64,000 nt of DNA from Mesobacillus subterraneus (GTDB lineage Bacteria; Bacillota; Bacilli; Bacillales; Cytobacillaceae), in contig NZ_JAMBOF010000001.1 in assembly GCF_023715485.1 (NCBI RefSeq), positions 434,001 to 498,000 of the forward strand, written 5' to 3'. This document shows, piece by piece, positions 34,267 to 43,915 of this stretch. The translations under genes and the position numbers were made by a program. Each line of letters starts with the position of its first letter. The stretch's first letter is position 1. The notes beneath the pieces were generated by a model. The model searched no databases. It was not told the origin of the DNA and was given only the letters and a program-made list of their open reading frames with translations.

Positions 34267-35412
34267 TCAACCATTTACATAATTTTCTAAACGGTTCATA
34301 CCCTCTTTTAATGTCTCCATTGAATAAGCATACGAGAGTCTGAAATAACCCTCTCCATATGTAGAGAATGCACTGCCAGGAACAACAGCAAGCTTCACCT
34401 TATTGACCAGGTCCATGCAAAAATCAAATGATGAAAGCTTGGAATCAGGAATTTTTACAAAAAAGTAAAAAGCGCCTTCAGGTTTTATGACTTCCAGATT
34501 CATTGCCATTAGCCTGTCAAAGACATAATCCCTTCTAGCCCCGTATTCATTTTTCATCGGTATTGCGTCGTCGATTCCGACAGTCAATGCCTCTAGTGCA
34601 GCCATTTGTGCAATCGAAGTGGCACAAGTCACATTATATTGATGGACTTTCAAAATATGTTTTGCAAGAAAATCAGGTGCAAAAAGCATTCCAATCCGCC
34701 AGCCTGTCATCGAATGCGATTTGGAAAGTCCATTGATGACGATTGTCTTTTCCTTCATGAATTGTGCAATCGAAGCATGCTTCTGCCCATAAACCAGTTC
34801 ACTGTATATTTCATCAGCCAGCACAAAAATATCCTTGTCCATTAGGAGTTGTGCGATTCCCTGAAGCTCGGTCTCATTCAGGCTGACCCCCGTAGGATTC
34901 GATGGGTATGGCAGGACGATGCACCTTGTTTTTTCGGTAATTAGGCTCTCAATCAGCTCGGCAGTCATCCGAAATCCAGTATTCCTGATATCCGCATAGA
35001 TTGGAGTGGCACCGCAAAGCTTGATGATTGGCTCATATCCTGGATAAACAGGACCAGGAAGGATGACCTCACAGCCTTCATCCAGGATGGTCCTGAAGGT
35101 AATATCGATCGCCTCACTTGCACCTACTGTGATGATTGTTTCATGCTCAGCTGAATAATCTATATTGTATTTTGTTCGGTAAAAGTTTGCCGCAGCCTGT
35201 CTCAGCTGAATTAAACCAGCATTATGTGTGTATGTAGTTATGTTGTCCTCGATTGCTTTCTTTCCCGCTTCTTTTACATGCTCCGGTGTTGGAAAGTCTG
35301 GCTGGCCAATAGTCAGGGATACCATGTCCTGCACATCCGCAACCAGATTAAAGAACTTCCTGATGCCTGAGATTTCTATATTTTTTACCCTTTGGCTGAT
35401 TAAATGCTCCAC
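34267..35412 (-). CDS. patA: PLP-dependent aminotransferase, PatA
   Basis: Class I/II aminotransferase of 381 residues. It shows SLTIGQPDFPTPEHV, the PLP-lysine motif in INGLSKSHSMTGWRIG (Lys in SKSH) and LPYPSNPTGVSL. It matches my memory of B. subtilis PatA, which has been linked to lysine and diaminopimelate metabolism. GTG 35412 is preferred: CGGAGGG lies nine bases upstream, and the protein then begins MEHLISQRVKNIEISGIRK like PatA. The ATG at 35421 is too close to that RBS. It is followed by cheV two genes later, as in B. subtilis. Confidence 0.93.
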   Translation of the reverse strand: MEHLISQRVKNIEISGIRKFFNLVADVQDMVSLTIGQPDFPTPEHVKEAGKKAIEDNITTYTHNAGLIQLRQAAANFYRTKYNIDYSAEHETIITVGASEAIDITFRTILDEGCEVILPGPVYPGYEPIIKLCGATPIYADIRNTGFRMTAELIESLITEKTRCIVLPYPSNPTGVSLNETELQGIAQLLMDKDIFVLADEIYSELVYGQKHASIAQFMKEKTIVINGLSKSHSMTGWRIGMLFAPDFLAKHILKVHQYNVTCATSIAQMAALEALTVGIDDAIPMKNEYGARRDYVFDRLMAMNLEVIKPEGAFYFFVKIPDSKLSSFDFCMDLVNKVKLAVVPGSAFSTYGEGYFRLSYAYSMETLKEGMNRLENYVNG

Positions 35413-35555
35413 GTCTTTCATCCCTCCGATTGAATATCATTATTTTACCATGCTGAAGCAAAAAGGTGTAAAATTCGTTTGCTTAAAATTAGGAAGGTTA
35501 TTTTCATGTAACAGCGAATATTTATTTAAGATAAAAAAGAAAAGGGGAGAGTCAA

Positions 35556-36026
35556 TTGAATATAGAACAAATGAAACAGCATTATACAGAGTTTGATATT
35601 TGGGTCAATTCATTGAGAGAGGTAACAGATACTGAGTGGCAAATGCCTTTAGGTGAAGGCAAGTGGTCAGTGGCAGCAGTTGTTGCGCATCTGTTGTTTT
35701 GGGATAAATACTCACTGGAAGAAAGATTCCCTTATTTTAAAGAAGGGGCAGAACTTCCTTCATACCCGGATTTCCAGGGTATCAATGACCGTGCTCGTGA
35801 ATATGCGGAAAAAACTGCAACAAAAGAGGACGTACTGGACGAACTGCTGGCAGTACGAAAAGAGTACCTTAAAATGCTTGAACAAATGGACAGTGAGAAG
35901 CTGGCTGTATCATTTAAGATCTCAAATCATCAGCTGACAATAGGGAAGTATTTTGAAGACTTCATCCAGCATGACATCCATCATCAAATGCAAGTCAATC
36001 AGACATTAGGCAAGGCACTGGTTTAA
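35556..36026 (+). CDS. DinB-like four-helix-bundle protein
   Basis: Protein of 156 residues with the DinB/DfsB-type pattern: a first His in VVAHLLFWDKYSLEE and two in the C-terminal FIQHDIHHQMQVNQTLG, enough for a three-His metal site. The superfamily includes bacillithiol S-transferases and damage-inducible proteins; no specific activity can be assigned. The start is TTG 35556 with AAGGGGAGAG upstream. It is monocistronic, with a terminator after the stop. Confidence 0.8.
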   Translation: MNIEQMKQHYTEFDIWVNSLREVTDTEWQMPLGEGKWSVAAVVAHLLFWDKYSLEERFPYFKEGAELPSYPDFQGINDRAREYAEKTATKEDVLDELLAVRKEYLKMLEQMDSEKLAVSFKISNHQLTIGKYFEDFIQHDIHHQMQVNQTLGKALV

Positions 36027-36039
36027 TATTTAACTAAGC

Positions 36040-36068
36040 AAACCGAGTTTTCGGTTTGTTTTTTTATT
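36040..36068 (+). terminator. Terminator after the DinB-like gene
   Basis: AAACCGA with TCGGTTT around a short loop, then GTTTTTTTT. Confidence 0.82.
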
Positions 36069-36137
36069 GTTATAATAGGAATATTTTGGATGTCCGAAGA
36101 ATTAATAGATATACATATATAAATAAGGGGGAAAAAG

Positions 36138-37661
36138 ATGAAAAAGGTGATGATGATCTTATTAGCAATAACTCTCATTTCTGCCTGCAGTAATACTACA
36201 AATAATGTACAGGAAGAAAAAGAGCAGAAAGAACATTCAGGAAAGGAACAAGTGATCAAGGAAACATCTGACGAAGAAGAAAAGCAAGTTGGAATACCAG
36301 AATATCCGAAGGCTGCCCAGAGAAAAATCGCGGGGGGTAAACCTGATTCCATTTCCGATTTTAAGCCAGCCCCAATACAAAATGAAAATAAAGCAACCTA
36401 CAATCTTGATTTAACAATGGATTCTGATGAAAAATTTACAGTGACTGCTGAAGTGAAGGTTGAAAATACATCAAAAGATGTATGGAATGAAATAGTGTTT
36501 TATTTTATACCAAATGCATTCACGGAGGAAAATAAACCTGAATCTTTGGAAGATGCTGCAGAAGTATCTGTTAGCCGAATAGAACTTGACGGGGAGAAAG
36601 CCGATTATTTGTTGAACCATGATACACTGTATCTTCCTCTTGAAGAGGGCTTTAAGCCAGGGGACGAAAAGTCCGTGACGGTGCGTTATTCATTTACTGC
36701 ACCCCAGTTTGGATACCGTTTATCAAACAATTTTAACAATATCTATTTGGCTGAGTGGTACCCGATGCTTGCAACCTATCACTCTGGATGGAGAAAAGAA
36801 GATTATATTGCATCAGGTGAATCTTATTTTACAGATTATAGCGATTTTAAAGTGAAATATAGCCTGCCAGAAGAATATATGGTTCTGAGTACGGCAGATA
36901 ATGACCCAGCAGTGCCCTCCAAAAGCGGTGAACTTGAAAGTCAAAATGTCAAAGAGTTTTACATGGCCTTAACCAAGAATATGGAGGTCGTTCAACAAAC
37001 TGCTGGAGACGTTGAAGTTAGAGTGGCAGGAGTGGCTTCAGCCGACAGCCTTAAACAGGTGCTTGAAACCTCAGTTAAAGCAGTAAACTACTTTTCAGAT
37101 AAACTCTCTCCATACCCGCATAAACAGATTGATATCATAGCGGACGAAGGGGGAATGGAATACCCAGGAATTGTGACGATCGGTCTATTGAATGGGGAAC
37201 TGAAGAATGAAGGCAGAGTTTCACAATACCATGCGCTTATCCATGAAATTGCGCACCAATGGTTTTATGGAATTGTTAATAATGATCCATACTATGACGT
37301 GTTTATCGATGAAGGCTTAACGAATTTTGCCAGCTACTTATTTATGATCGGCCATGACAAAAAGACACCGGAAGAAGTTTTTCAATTTGCAAAAGATCAG
37401 GAAGTCAAAACAACTGCACTTGCTCATCTGCCTTTGCATGAATATCTAAATGGTGGCTTTATGGGAGCGAATTATGAAATTCCTTCTTTGAAGCTTTGGG
37501 AGCTAACAGGTGGAGAACAAGAGGCATTCGACTATTTGAATAAGTATGTTGAACTTTATTCTTATCAAGAGGTTGATACAGCCGAATGGATTCGTTTTAC
37601 AAAATCCTATTTTAAATTAAATGAAGATCAATTCTTTAGGGAATGGATCTCCTACGAATAG
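36138..37661 (+). CDS. M1 family metallopeptidase, lipoprotein
   Basis: Membrane-anchored zinc aminopeptidase-like protein of 507 residues. The signal peptide ends in the lipobox ISAC (Cys 16), followed by a Glu/Lys-rich linker to about residue 55. An N-terminal beta-sandwich domain spans about 75-290. The catalytic domain has MEYPGIV (a GAMEN-like position), HEIAHQWFYG (HExxH) and DEGLTNFASY (third ligand). The C-terminal part is short. It should act outside the cell membrane on peptides. The RBS is GGGGG eight bases upstream. Confidence 0.9.
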   Translation: MKKVMMILLAITLISACSNTTNNVQEEKEQKEHSGKEQVIKETSDEEEKQVGIPEYPKAAQRKIAGGKPDSISDFKPAPIQNENKATYNLDLTMDSDEKFTVTAEVKVENTSKDVWNEIVFYFIPNAFTEENKPESLEDAAEVSVSRIELDGEKADYLLNHDTLYLPLEEGFKPGDEKSVTVRYSFTAPQFGYRLSNNFNNIYLAEWYPMLATYHSGWRKEDYIASGESYFTDYSDFKVKYSLPEEYMVLSTADNDPAVPSKSGELESQNVKEFYMALTKNMEVVQQTAGDVEVRVAGVASADSLKQVLETSVKAVNYFSDKLSPYPHKQIDIIADEGGMEYPGIVTIGLLNGELKNEGRVSQYHALIHEIAHQWFYGIVNNDPYYDVFIDEGLTNFASYLFMIGHDKKTPEEVFQFAKDQEVKTTALAHLPLHEYLNGGFMGANYEIPSLKLWELTGGEQEAFDYLNKYVELYSYQEVDTAEWIRFTKSYFKLNEDQFFREWISYE

Positions 37662-37669
37662 TTTATTAA

Positions 37670-37707
37670 CGGGCGTTCATTTGAAAGTCCGTTTAAATTT
37701 TTATAGG
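37670..37707 (+). terminator. Weak terminator after the M1 peptidase gene
   Basis: ACGGGCGTTCA with TGAAAGTCCGT forms a stem with mismatches, followed by a T-containing run. Confidence 0.45.
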
Positions 37708-37807
37708 GGGTTTTGAATTCTGTCGCTTTTTTCCAGCTAAACAGTTCGTTTTAATACACCGATAATAGGTATATGGTACTTAATTTATATAGAGAAGGAA
37801 GAGCGTA

Positions 37808-38710
37808 ATGAAGGAAAGCAGTATTTTATTAGAGTCAGGCACGAATGAGCTGGAAATCGTCGAGTTCGGAATCGGAACCAATAAATTTGCAATAAATGTG
37901 ATGAAAGTAAAAGAGATTTTGATACCTGTTCCCGTAGTAGACATTCCGCATGCACATCCTTACGTGGAGGGAATCATGGAGCTGCGGGGAGAGGTGCTTC
38001 CAGTCATTGATGTTTCTGCAGCTCTTGGCTTGCCATCTTCCGCCAGCCCGGAGCAGGATAAGTTCATAGTGGCTGAATTTAACCAGCAGAAGACTGTTTT
38101 CCATGTACATACCGTTTCACAGATCCACCGCATATCATGGTCTCAGATCGAGAAACCATCTGAGATGTACCAGGGGACAGAAAGCCAGGTGATTGGAGTT
38201 ATCAAGCTGGGTGGACAAATGATTCTTTTCCTGGACTTTGAAAAAATACTTCTCGAAATCAGTCCTGATTCGGGTATCAAGATGAGTGATGTCAAAAAAT
38301 TAGGTCCACGGGAACGTTCAAATAAAAAAATCGTAGTGGCTGAGGATTCTTCGATGTTAAGAAAAATGCTTCATGATACTTTAAGCGAAGCAGGATTCCA
38401 GTACCTTGAATTCTTTGAAAATGGTCAGGATGCAATCGCATACCTCGAGCATCTGGCGGAAAATGAAGAGGATTTTTCACAGAAGGTTCAGCTGGTGATC
38501 ACGGATATCGAAATGCCGCAGATGGATGGCCATCATCTAACAAAGAGAATTAAGGAACATCCTGTCCTGACAAAGCTGCCTGTCATCATCTTTTCCTCAT
38601 TAATCACGAACGATTTGCGGCATAAGGGGATGATCGTTGGGGCGGATGCTCAAATCAGCAAGCCGGAAATTAGTGAATTAGTCCTTAAAATAGATGAATT
38701 GATTTTATAA
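37808..38710 (+). CDS. cheV: Chemotaxis coupling/response regulator protein CheV
   Basis: Protein of 300 residues with an N-terminal CheW domain (about 12-155; INVMKVKEILIPV, MELRGEVLPVIDV) and a C-terminal receiver domain (about 175-300). Receiver residues are the acidic pair in VVAEDSSMLRKML, the phosphorylated Asp in VITDIEMPQMDGHH and the Lys in ISKPE. CheV couples receptors to CheA and adapts by phosphorylation. The RBS AAGGAAGAG precedes ATG 37808. Its position between patA and ykyB matches B. subtilis. Confidence 0.96.
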   Translation: MKESSILLESGTNELEIVEFGIGTNKFAINVMKVKEILIPVPVVDIPHAHPYVEGIMELRGEVLPVIDVSAALGLPSSASPEQDKFIVAEFNQQKTVFHVHTVSQIHRISWSQIEKPSEMYQGTESQVIGVIKLGGQMILFLDFEKILLEISPDSGIKMSDVKKLGPRERSNKKIVVAEDSSMLRKMLHDTLSEAGFQYLEFFENGQDAIAYLEHLAENEEDFSQKVQLVITDIEMPQMDGHHLTKRIKEHPVLTKLPVIIFSSLITNDLRHKGMIVGADAQISKPEISELVLKIDELIL

Positions 38711-38765
38711 GCCTCTTTTTACCTGAAGTAACCACGCTGCCAAAGAGCGAAAGGCTGTCGAAGCC

Positions 38766-38797
38766 CAAAAAAAGAAAGCTGAGCAGTTCAGCTTTCT
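38766..38797 (-). terminator. Terminator of ykyB
   Basis: AGAAAGCTGA pairs with TCAGCTTTCT around five bases; the leftward strand then reads seven T. Confidence 0.88.
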
Positions 38798-38799
38798 GA

Positions 38800-39270
38800 T
38801 CAAGGGTATCGTTCTCCAAGTTTCTTGAATACGGGCTTTGCGTATTGCCTTGTCTTGCCTGAGCCTGCTGCTTCGCGATTTTCCTTTAAGCCTGTGTAGT
38901 CAGACAGTAACCGTTTAGCGTTGTTCAAGGAAATAGAAGCTTTCGGATTCCTTACTGACTGATCCAGCTTTCCAAGATGGGGGAGCTGTTCAAAATCAAG
39001 CTTTGTCGGCGGGATATGGAAGGTGTATTCTCCGCAAACGACCAGAACGTCCGATTGCTGCTGACTATTCCTGGGGTTGTTGGAAAAGTGCAATCCAGTC
39101 TTTTTTGCTTTTCCTTCTTTAAGCATTTTTTTAATCGCATCATGTTTTAGCTGATATAAATATTTTGGGTTTGGAGCAGTCTTTGCATGACGGTTCACAG
39201 TGAAGATAGCTTGCGAGAGGTTCTCGATCGTTGGACGGAGTTGGAGGATTTTGTTCCTTTCATTATTCAA
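38800..39270 (-). CDS. ykyB: YkyB family protein
   Basis: Protein of 156 residues with the YkyB pattern NLSQAIFTVNRHAKTAPNPK, LYQLKHDAIKKMLKEGKAKK and VCGEYTFHIPPTK. It has no known activity. TTG 39270 (MNNERNKILQLRPT) is preferred because AAAGGAG lies nine bases upstream; the frame extends 13 codons further but then includes that RBS. It is monocistronic and convergent with cheV, the arrangement known from B. subtilis. Confidence 0.88.
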   Translation of the reverse strand: MNNERNKILQLRPTIENLSQAIFTVNRHAKTAPNPKYLYQLKHDAIKKMLKEGKAKKTGLHFSNNPRNSQQQSDVLVVCGEYTFHIPPTKLDFEQLPHLGKLDQSVRNPKASISLNNAKRLLSDYTGLKENREAAGSGKTRQYAKPVFKKLGERYP

Positions 39271-39475
39271 TGGAATAGGCTCCTTTCTTTCTATTAGCTC
39301 TTTCCGCACCTGTTCTGCTCTACTTTTGGCTTAGGATTCCTATTTAAGTTTAAAAGAGAGACTTGGTATTGGAATCTATTGCGAATCAGTGCTATTAAAA
39401 GTGCATATTTTTATTATACCCTTAATTCGCTTAATTGAGAAATAGGAGCCTATCCTCATGTCGTTTCAAAAGATT

Positions 39476-39973
39476 TTATCGGGTAATTATGACCCTCGTT
39501 CCATTTGGGACCTGTCTTGAGAGTTCCAAAACATCCTGATTATACATCCTGATGCATCCTTTAGAGACTTCCTTTCCTATGGAGGCGGGATTATTCGTTC
39601 CGTGGATGCCATAGCCTAATTGTGAAAGTGAAAGCCACATGACACCATATGGACCACCTGGATTTGGTTCTCTGTTCACGATGACATATTCGCCCACAGG
39701 TGTTTGGGTCAGCATTCTTCCGATTCCGACTGGATATGATTTTACAGCCTGGCCTGATTTGTAAAGAATCAGTCTTTTATTACTTAATGATACCGAAATT
39801 GAGTATGGTATAGAATTTGGTTCTGGAAGTCCTGGTATCGTAATTTGCTGCCCCGGAAAAATAAGTGCCGGATTAGTGACAGCAGGGTTGGCTGAGAGAA
39901 TTTGTTGAAGGGGGCGGCGGTAATTTGCTGCAATCAATGCTAGCGTTTCGCCTCGCTTTACTATGTGCTGCAT
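39476..39973 (-). CDS. ykuD: L,D-transpeptidase with LysM domain, YkuD
   Basis: Protein of 165 residues: a LysM domain at the N terminus ([20 protein letters not shown], about 1-46) and a YkuD catalytic domain (about 55-163). The catalytic His is in [10 protein letters not shown] and the Cys in [11 protein letters not shown]. It forms or exchanges 3-3 peptidoglycan cross-links and is a late, spore-related wall enzyme in B. subtilis. It has no signal peptide, as for its B. subtilis counterpart. The RBS is GGAGGAG before ATG 39973. Confidence 0.95.
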   Translation of the reverse strand: MQHIVKRGETLALIAANYRRPLQQILSANPAVTNPALIFPGQQITIPGLPEPNSIPYSISVSLSNKRLILYKSGQAVKSYPVGIGRMLTQTPVGEYVIVNREPNPGGPYGVMWLSLSQLGYGIHGTNNPASIGKEVSKGCIRMYNQDVLELSRQVPNGTRVIITR

Positions 39974-40186
39974 GGTATCTCCTCCTCTAATGGCAGTTTA
40001 TGCTGGTGTTGGGTTTGAGTTTCTTGAGAAGAGGCGCGGTTTCGAATTGTCGTATTTTAGCGAAAAATTTTAAATTATTAAAATTTATTATCGTTTTTCA
40101 TAAATAATAAAGGTAGAATAGGAATATAACACTATTTCAGAGTCGTGGACCAGGTACTTTAGTACATCTGGAATGAGGATGGTTAG

Positions 40187-42304
40187 ATGAATCAGACTAA
40201 GCAAGCACGAATAACATATAGAAAAAGCAAGACTGCTTCCAAAAGACTCGAACGAATGATTTCCGATATCATTTTTAAGCATGTCAAGGATCTTGTATTT
40301 ATCATGAAGGTCGAACATGACAAGCAGTTCCGTTATTTATTCGCAAATGAAAACGGACTTCTCCATGCGGGGATGAGCACTAGGGATATCGGAAAGACGA
40401 TTGAGGAAGTATTACCTTCTTGCCTGGCGAATCGATTGCAAAAGCAGTATCTGAAGGCTGCTAAGACAGGAAAGGAAGTCGTTTTCCAAGATGAAGTGAG
40501 ACTGGAAAACGACCAGCAGGTGCTTGGTGAAACGCTGCTTACTCCCATTAAAGAAGTAAACGGCGATGTTCAATACATAGTGGCGGTAACACGGGATATT
40601 ACCGAAAACTTTAAAGAAAAGCACAGGTTGATTGAGAGTGAACAAAGGTATCGGTCACTTGTTGACCATAATCTGGATGCTGTATTTTCTATAGATTTAA
40701 AAGGGAAAATACTTGACGTAAATCCTGCGGCTCAAATGCTGACAGGCTATACTGTCAAACAATTGAAATCCAAAAAGATTTTCAGTTTAATATGCGAAAC
40801 AGATTTACAATCCTTTAATGAAGTTTTGTCAGAGACGAAGGTTGGAAATGCGAAGGAATCGCTCGATTGCCGATTCATGCATCGACAGGGACAATACTTG
40901 ACAGTCCACTTGAAAACGATTCCTATCCTTATCCATTCAGAAATAACAGGAATGTATGTCATTATCCGCGATCTGACCGAACAGGCGGAAAGCACCGAGT
41001 TAATAAAATACATGGCATTCCATGATCAGTTGACTGGTTTACGGAACAGACGCGCTCTTCTTGACCATTTGGATGATTTAGTGAAAAGGAAACAGAGGTC
41101 AAGTTATGAATTCGCTCTTCTTTTTTTAGACATTGACCGATTTAAGTATTTGAATGATACGCTTGGCCATCTTGTTGGTGACCAGATTCTCAAGCAAGTT
41201 GCCGAACGATTAATCGACATCCAGAAAGAAAAATGCACTGTATACAGGCAAGGCGGGGATGAATTTATCATCGTTCTTGAGGATACGGACAGGCAGGGAG
41301 CAGGGGAGTTTGCCCAGAAGGTATTGAGCAGGTTCAATGAATCATTTTATTTTAATTCTCAAGAATACTATATCACCCCAAGCATCGGCATCAGTCTATT
41401 CCCGAACGACGGAAAGGATTCTGAGACCCTGATAAAAAGTGCAGATGAAGCCCTGTATAGTGTTAAGGAAAAAGGGAAAGCGCATTATCAATTTTACCGC
41501 GCTGACATGAATTCGACAGGTGTCAATGTCATCACGCTCGAAGCTCACTTGCGAAAAGCGATTGAGCGCCGCGAATTGGAGCTTTATTATCAGCCGCAAG
41601 TCAACTTGATCACGAACGAAATTTCCAGCTTTGAGGCATTACTGCGCTGGAATAACAGCGAATTAGGATTCATATCGCCAGCTGAATTCATCCCGCTTGC
41701 CGAAGATACTGGTTTAATCATTCCGATAGGCAACTGGGTGATTGACAGAGCTTGCAGGCAAATAAAAGAGTGGACAGAAAAAACAGGCAAGCCAATCCGA
41801 ATTGCCGTCAATATTTCTCCCAAACAATTTTTGCAGCTAGATTTAGTACGGATTATTAAGAATGCCATCGATTTATATGGAATCGATCCTTCGATGCTCG
41901 AAATCGAAATAACTGAAGGGGCCATGCAGGATACGAAGGAAACGATCCCGATACTGAAAAAATTAAAAGATCTTGGAATTACGATCTCGGTGGATGATTT
42001 TGGGACGGGCTATTCATCATTAAGTTATTTAAAGAAATTTCCGATCGATGTCCTCAAAATAGATCAAAGCTTTATAAGAGATATTAAATTCAATGGCAAG
42101 GATGCAGCGATTATTACTACCATCATTCATTTAGGCAAAAGTCTTGGAATGGAGGTTATTGCAGAAGGTGTAGAGGAGCAGAGCCAGGTCGATTTCCTGA
42201 CTGATGCTCATTGTGAAAAAGCTCAAGGATTCTTTTTTGCGAGGCCATTAAGTGCGGAAGAGGCAGAGGTCAAATTCATAAATAAAGCACTAATTTCGCA
42301 ATGA
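40187..42304 (+). CDS. PAS-GGDEF-EAL protein, c-di-GMP synthesis and/or breakdown
   Basis: Protein of 705 residues with two PAS domains (about 30-140 and 145-265), a GGDEF domain (about 280-435) and an EAL domain (about 450-700). GGDEF is intact in YRQGGDEFIIVLED, but the inhibitory RxxD site upstream is absent. The EAL domain keeps FEALLRW, the Asn in VNISPKQF, the Glu in IEITEGAM, DDFGTGYSSL, the Lys in VLKIDQSF and the Glu in AEGVEEQ, so it should hydrolyse c-di-GMP. It is cytoplasmic with no TM helix. It lies close to ykuI, another EAL protein, but is monocistronic. Confidence 0.93.
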   Translation: MNQTKQARITYRKSKTASKRLERMISDIIFKHVKDLVFIMKVEHDKQFRYLFANENGLLHAGMSTRDIGKTIEEVLPSCLANRLQKQYLKAAKTGKEVVFQDEVRLENDQQVLGETLLTPIKEVNGDVQYIVAVTRDITENFKEKHRLIESEQRYRSLVDHNLDAVFSIDLKGKILDVNPAAQMLTGYTVKQLKSKKIFSLICETDLQSFNEVLSETKVGNAKESLDCRFMHRQGQYLTVHLKTIPILIHSEITGMYVIIRDLTEQAESTELIKYMAFHDQLTGLRNRRALLDHLDDLVKRKQRSSYEFALLFLDIDRFKYLNDTLGHLVGDQILKQVAERLIDIQKEKCTVYRQGGDEFIIVLEDTDRQGAGEFAQKVLSRFNESFYFNSQEYYITPSIGISLFPNDGKDSETLIKSADEALYSVKEKGKAHYQFYRADMNSTGVNVITLEAHLRKAIERRELELYYQPQVNLITNEISSFEALLRWNNSELGFISPAEFIPLAEDTGLIIPIGNWVIDRACRQIKEWTEKTGKPIRIAVNISPKQFLQLDLVRIIKNAIDLYGIDPSMLEIEITEGAMQDTKETIPILKKLKDLGITISVDDFGTGYSSLSYLKKFPIDVLKIDQSFIRDIKFNGKDAAIITTIIHLGKSLGMEVIAEGVEEQSQVDFLTDAHCEKAQGFFFARPLSAEEAEVKFINKALISQ

Positions 42305-42356
42305 TTATTGCTTTGCGGATAAATCTTTTATTTCGTAATTATTTATAAAAAATACT

Positions 42357-42388
42357 CAAGCAGCTAATATGATTAGCTGCTTGTTTTT
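42357..42388 (+). terminator. Terminator of the GGDEF-EAL gene
   Basis: CAAGCAGCTAAT pairs with ATTAGCTGCTTG around three bases, then TTTTTC. Confidence 0.92.
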
Positions 42389-42425
42389 CTGTGAAATAAG
42401 AAGGTATAAAATTTACTTCGAGAAT

Positions 42426-42544
42426 TGTCCAGCTCCAGCGCCTAGCCCCTCGAGTCGCTTCGGTCCGCACAATGAAGTCAAAAAACGACTTCATCGGTCG
42501 GCCCTCCAGCGCTTGTCGGGGCTGATCAAGGCGCTTGCGCTTTT
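42426..42544. repeat. Palindromic intergenic repeat, family A (119 bp)
   Basis: The element begins TGTCCAGCTCCAGCGCCTAG and ends AAGGCGCTTGCGCTTTT. Outer arms pair (AGCGCCT with AGGCGCT, AGCCCC with GGGGCT) and an inner stem is GAAGTC with GACTTC around AAAAAAC. It resembles an intergenic repeat I recall from many Bacillaceae genomes. It lies directly after the ykuE stop and may also end its transcript. Confidence 0.75.
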
Positions 42545-42545
42545 C

Positions 42546-43409
42546 TTATTGAAGTGTGAATAAAGCCAATTCTGGCTGAGACAAGAATCTGAAGGGAAGT
42601 CTTGTCGTTCCTAACCCCCGATTTACATACAGCATCAATGGCTTATCATCTCCAATTTCATAAAAGCCTTCGACATATTTCTCTGCAAATGGTGGTGTTA
42701 CCCATGGTCCGTAAAACGGAATTTGGATTTGCCCGCCATGGCTGTGTCCGCTTAGCTGCAGTTGAATTGGATGCCTTGCTGCTTCATCTGCTTTGTCAGG
42801 TGCATGGGACAAAAGGATGGTAAACGAATTTTTTGGGACTTTTGCCATTGCTGCAGCTAAATCAGGTTTGCCGAGCATCGCATCATCGATTCCGGCTATC
42901 CACAGCGAGCTGCCATCTAGCAGCTCTACATTAGCTGCTGTATTTAACAAAAGGGTGAACCCTGATTTTTCGATGATTTGTTTGTAAACATCCGTGCCAT
43001 AACCTCCGTGGTCATGGTTTCCGTATACCGCAAACTTCCCTAAGGGAGCATTTAGCTGGTTCAGCATTGTGATCATTTTGTTTTCTTCCTGAAAATGACG
43101 AGCGTCATCGAGTAAGTCACCAGTGAAAAAAATGAGATCTGGCTGCAGTTGATTTATCTTGGAGATTAATTTTTCTAACTGGTCCATTGTGTACTGGAAG
43201 CCGATATGGGTGTCGCTGAATTGAACGATTTTTATGCCGTTGAATCCGGCAGGCAAGTCAGCACTTTTTATATTGTGGCGCGTTATATCCAGCATTCGAG
43301 GTTCAATTTCTCGCGCATAATAGTAGCCACCGGTGCCTGTTCCGGCAATAGCCAGGAGGCTGCCGAGTGTCCTCTTAATAAAAGTCCTCCGAGTCACTTT
43401 TTCAGTCAT
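42546..43409 (-). CDS. ykuE: Metallophosphoesterase with Tat-type signal, YkuE
   Basis: Exported metallophosphoesterase of 287 residues. The twin-arginine signal KVTRRTFIKRTLGSLLAIAG is at the N terminus. The phosphoesterase motifs are FSDTHIG, FFTGDLLDD, YGNHDHGGYG, LLSHAPD and LSGHSHGGQI, in the standard order for a two-metal site. B. subtilis YkuE is a Tat substrate that sits in the wall. ATG 43409 is used; TTG 43421 in the same frame is nearly as good, with GGAG just upstream. Confidence 0.93.
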   Translation of the reverse strand: MTEKVTRRTFIKRTLGSLLAIAGTGTGGYYYAREIEPRMLDITRHNIKSADLPAGFNGIKIVQFSDTHIGFQYTMDQLEKLISKINQLQPDLIFFTGDLLDDARHFQEENKMITMLNQLNAPLGKFAVYGNHDHGGYGTDVYKQIIEKSGFTLLLNTAANVELLDGSSLWIAGIDDAMLGKPDLAAAMAKVPKNSFTILLSHAPDKADEAARHPIQLQLSGHSHGGQIQIPFYGPWVTPPFAEKYVEGFYEIGDDKPLMLYVNRGLGTTRLPFRFLSQPELALFTLQ

Positions 43410-43625
43410 GAAAAATACCAACCTATCTCCAAATTTTCCTCTACTATACTAGCAAACAAACTTTGAAATTAGAAGTGCCATTTTAGGGAATTGACCTGTA
43501 GTGCCACCCATATAAGGGTTTTTAATTTATGGCAAAAGGGAAGAGAAAGGAAATATGATGAGCCGCTTGTCTTTCCAGACTAATTTCCCAAAAGTAAGCG
43601 GACGCTTGATAGAGGTGATTATTTT

Positions 43626-43853
43626 ATGATTGACTATGATATGCGTATGGAGATGATATTTATACCAGCTAAAAATGGCTATATAAAAGTATATGTATAT
43701 GGATTCTCCAATCTTGGGACTTGGGGGAATGCGGTGGCTGAATTTAATGGGGTTACCGTAACGGCAAAAGGATTTAACAAAAAAAGAACGATTGTACGGT
43801 CAATTTCCAAACTTCATGAATCATTAGTTAGAAAAGGAAGGAAAAATGAATAG
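43626..43853 (+). CDS. Small hypothetical protein, 75 aa
   Basis: Basic protein of 75 residues with RBS GAGGTG before ATG 43626. It reads as beta strands (MEMIFIPAKNGYIKVYVYGF, GVTVTAKGF) and ends in a basic helix (SISKLHESLVRKGRKNE). I do not recognise it. Composition looks like a real soluble protein. It is convergent with the C39 peptidase gene. Confidence 0.68.
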   Translation: MIDYDMRMEMIFIPAKNGYIKVYVYGFSNLGTWGNAVAEFNGVTVTAKGFNKKRTIVRSISKLHESLVRKGRKNE

Positions 43854-43869
43854 AGCTGGTGGCAGTGAA

Positions 43870-43901
43870 AAGATAAGGCCGGAAAAAAACCAGCCTTATC
43901 C
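43870..43901 (-). terminator. Terminator of the C39 peptidase gene
   Basis: GATAAGGC with GCCTTATC, extended by GG/CC, around an A-rich loop; the leftward strand ends in CTTTTC. Confidence 0.65.
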
Positions 43902-43915
43902 ATTTAGTAATTATT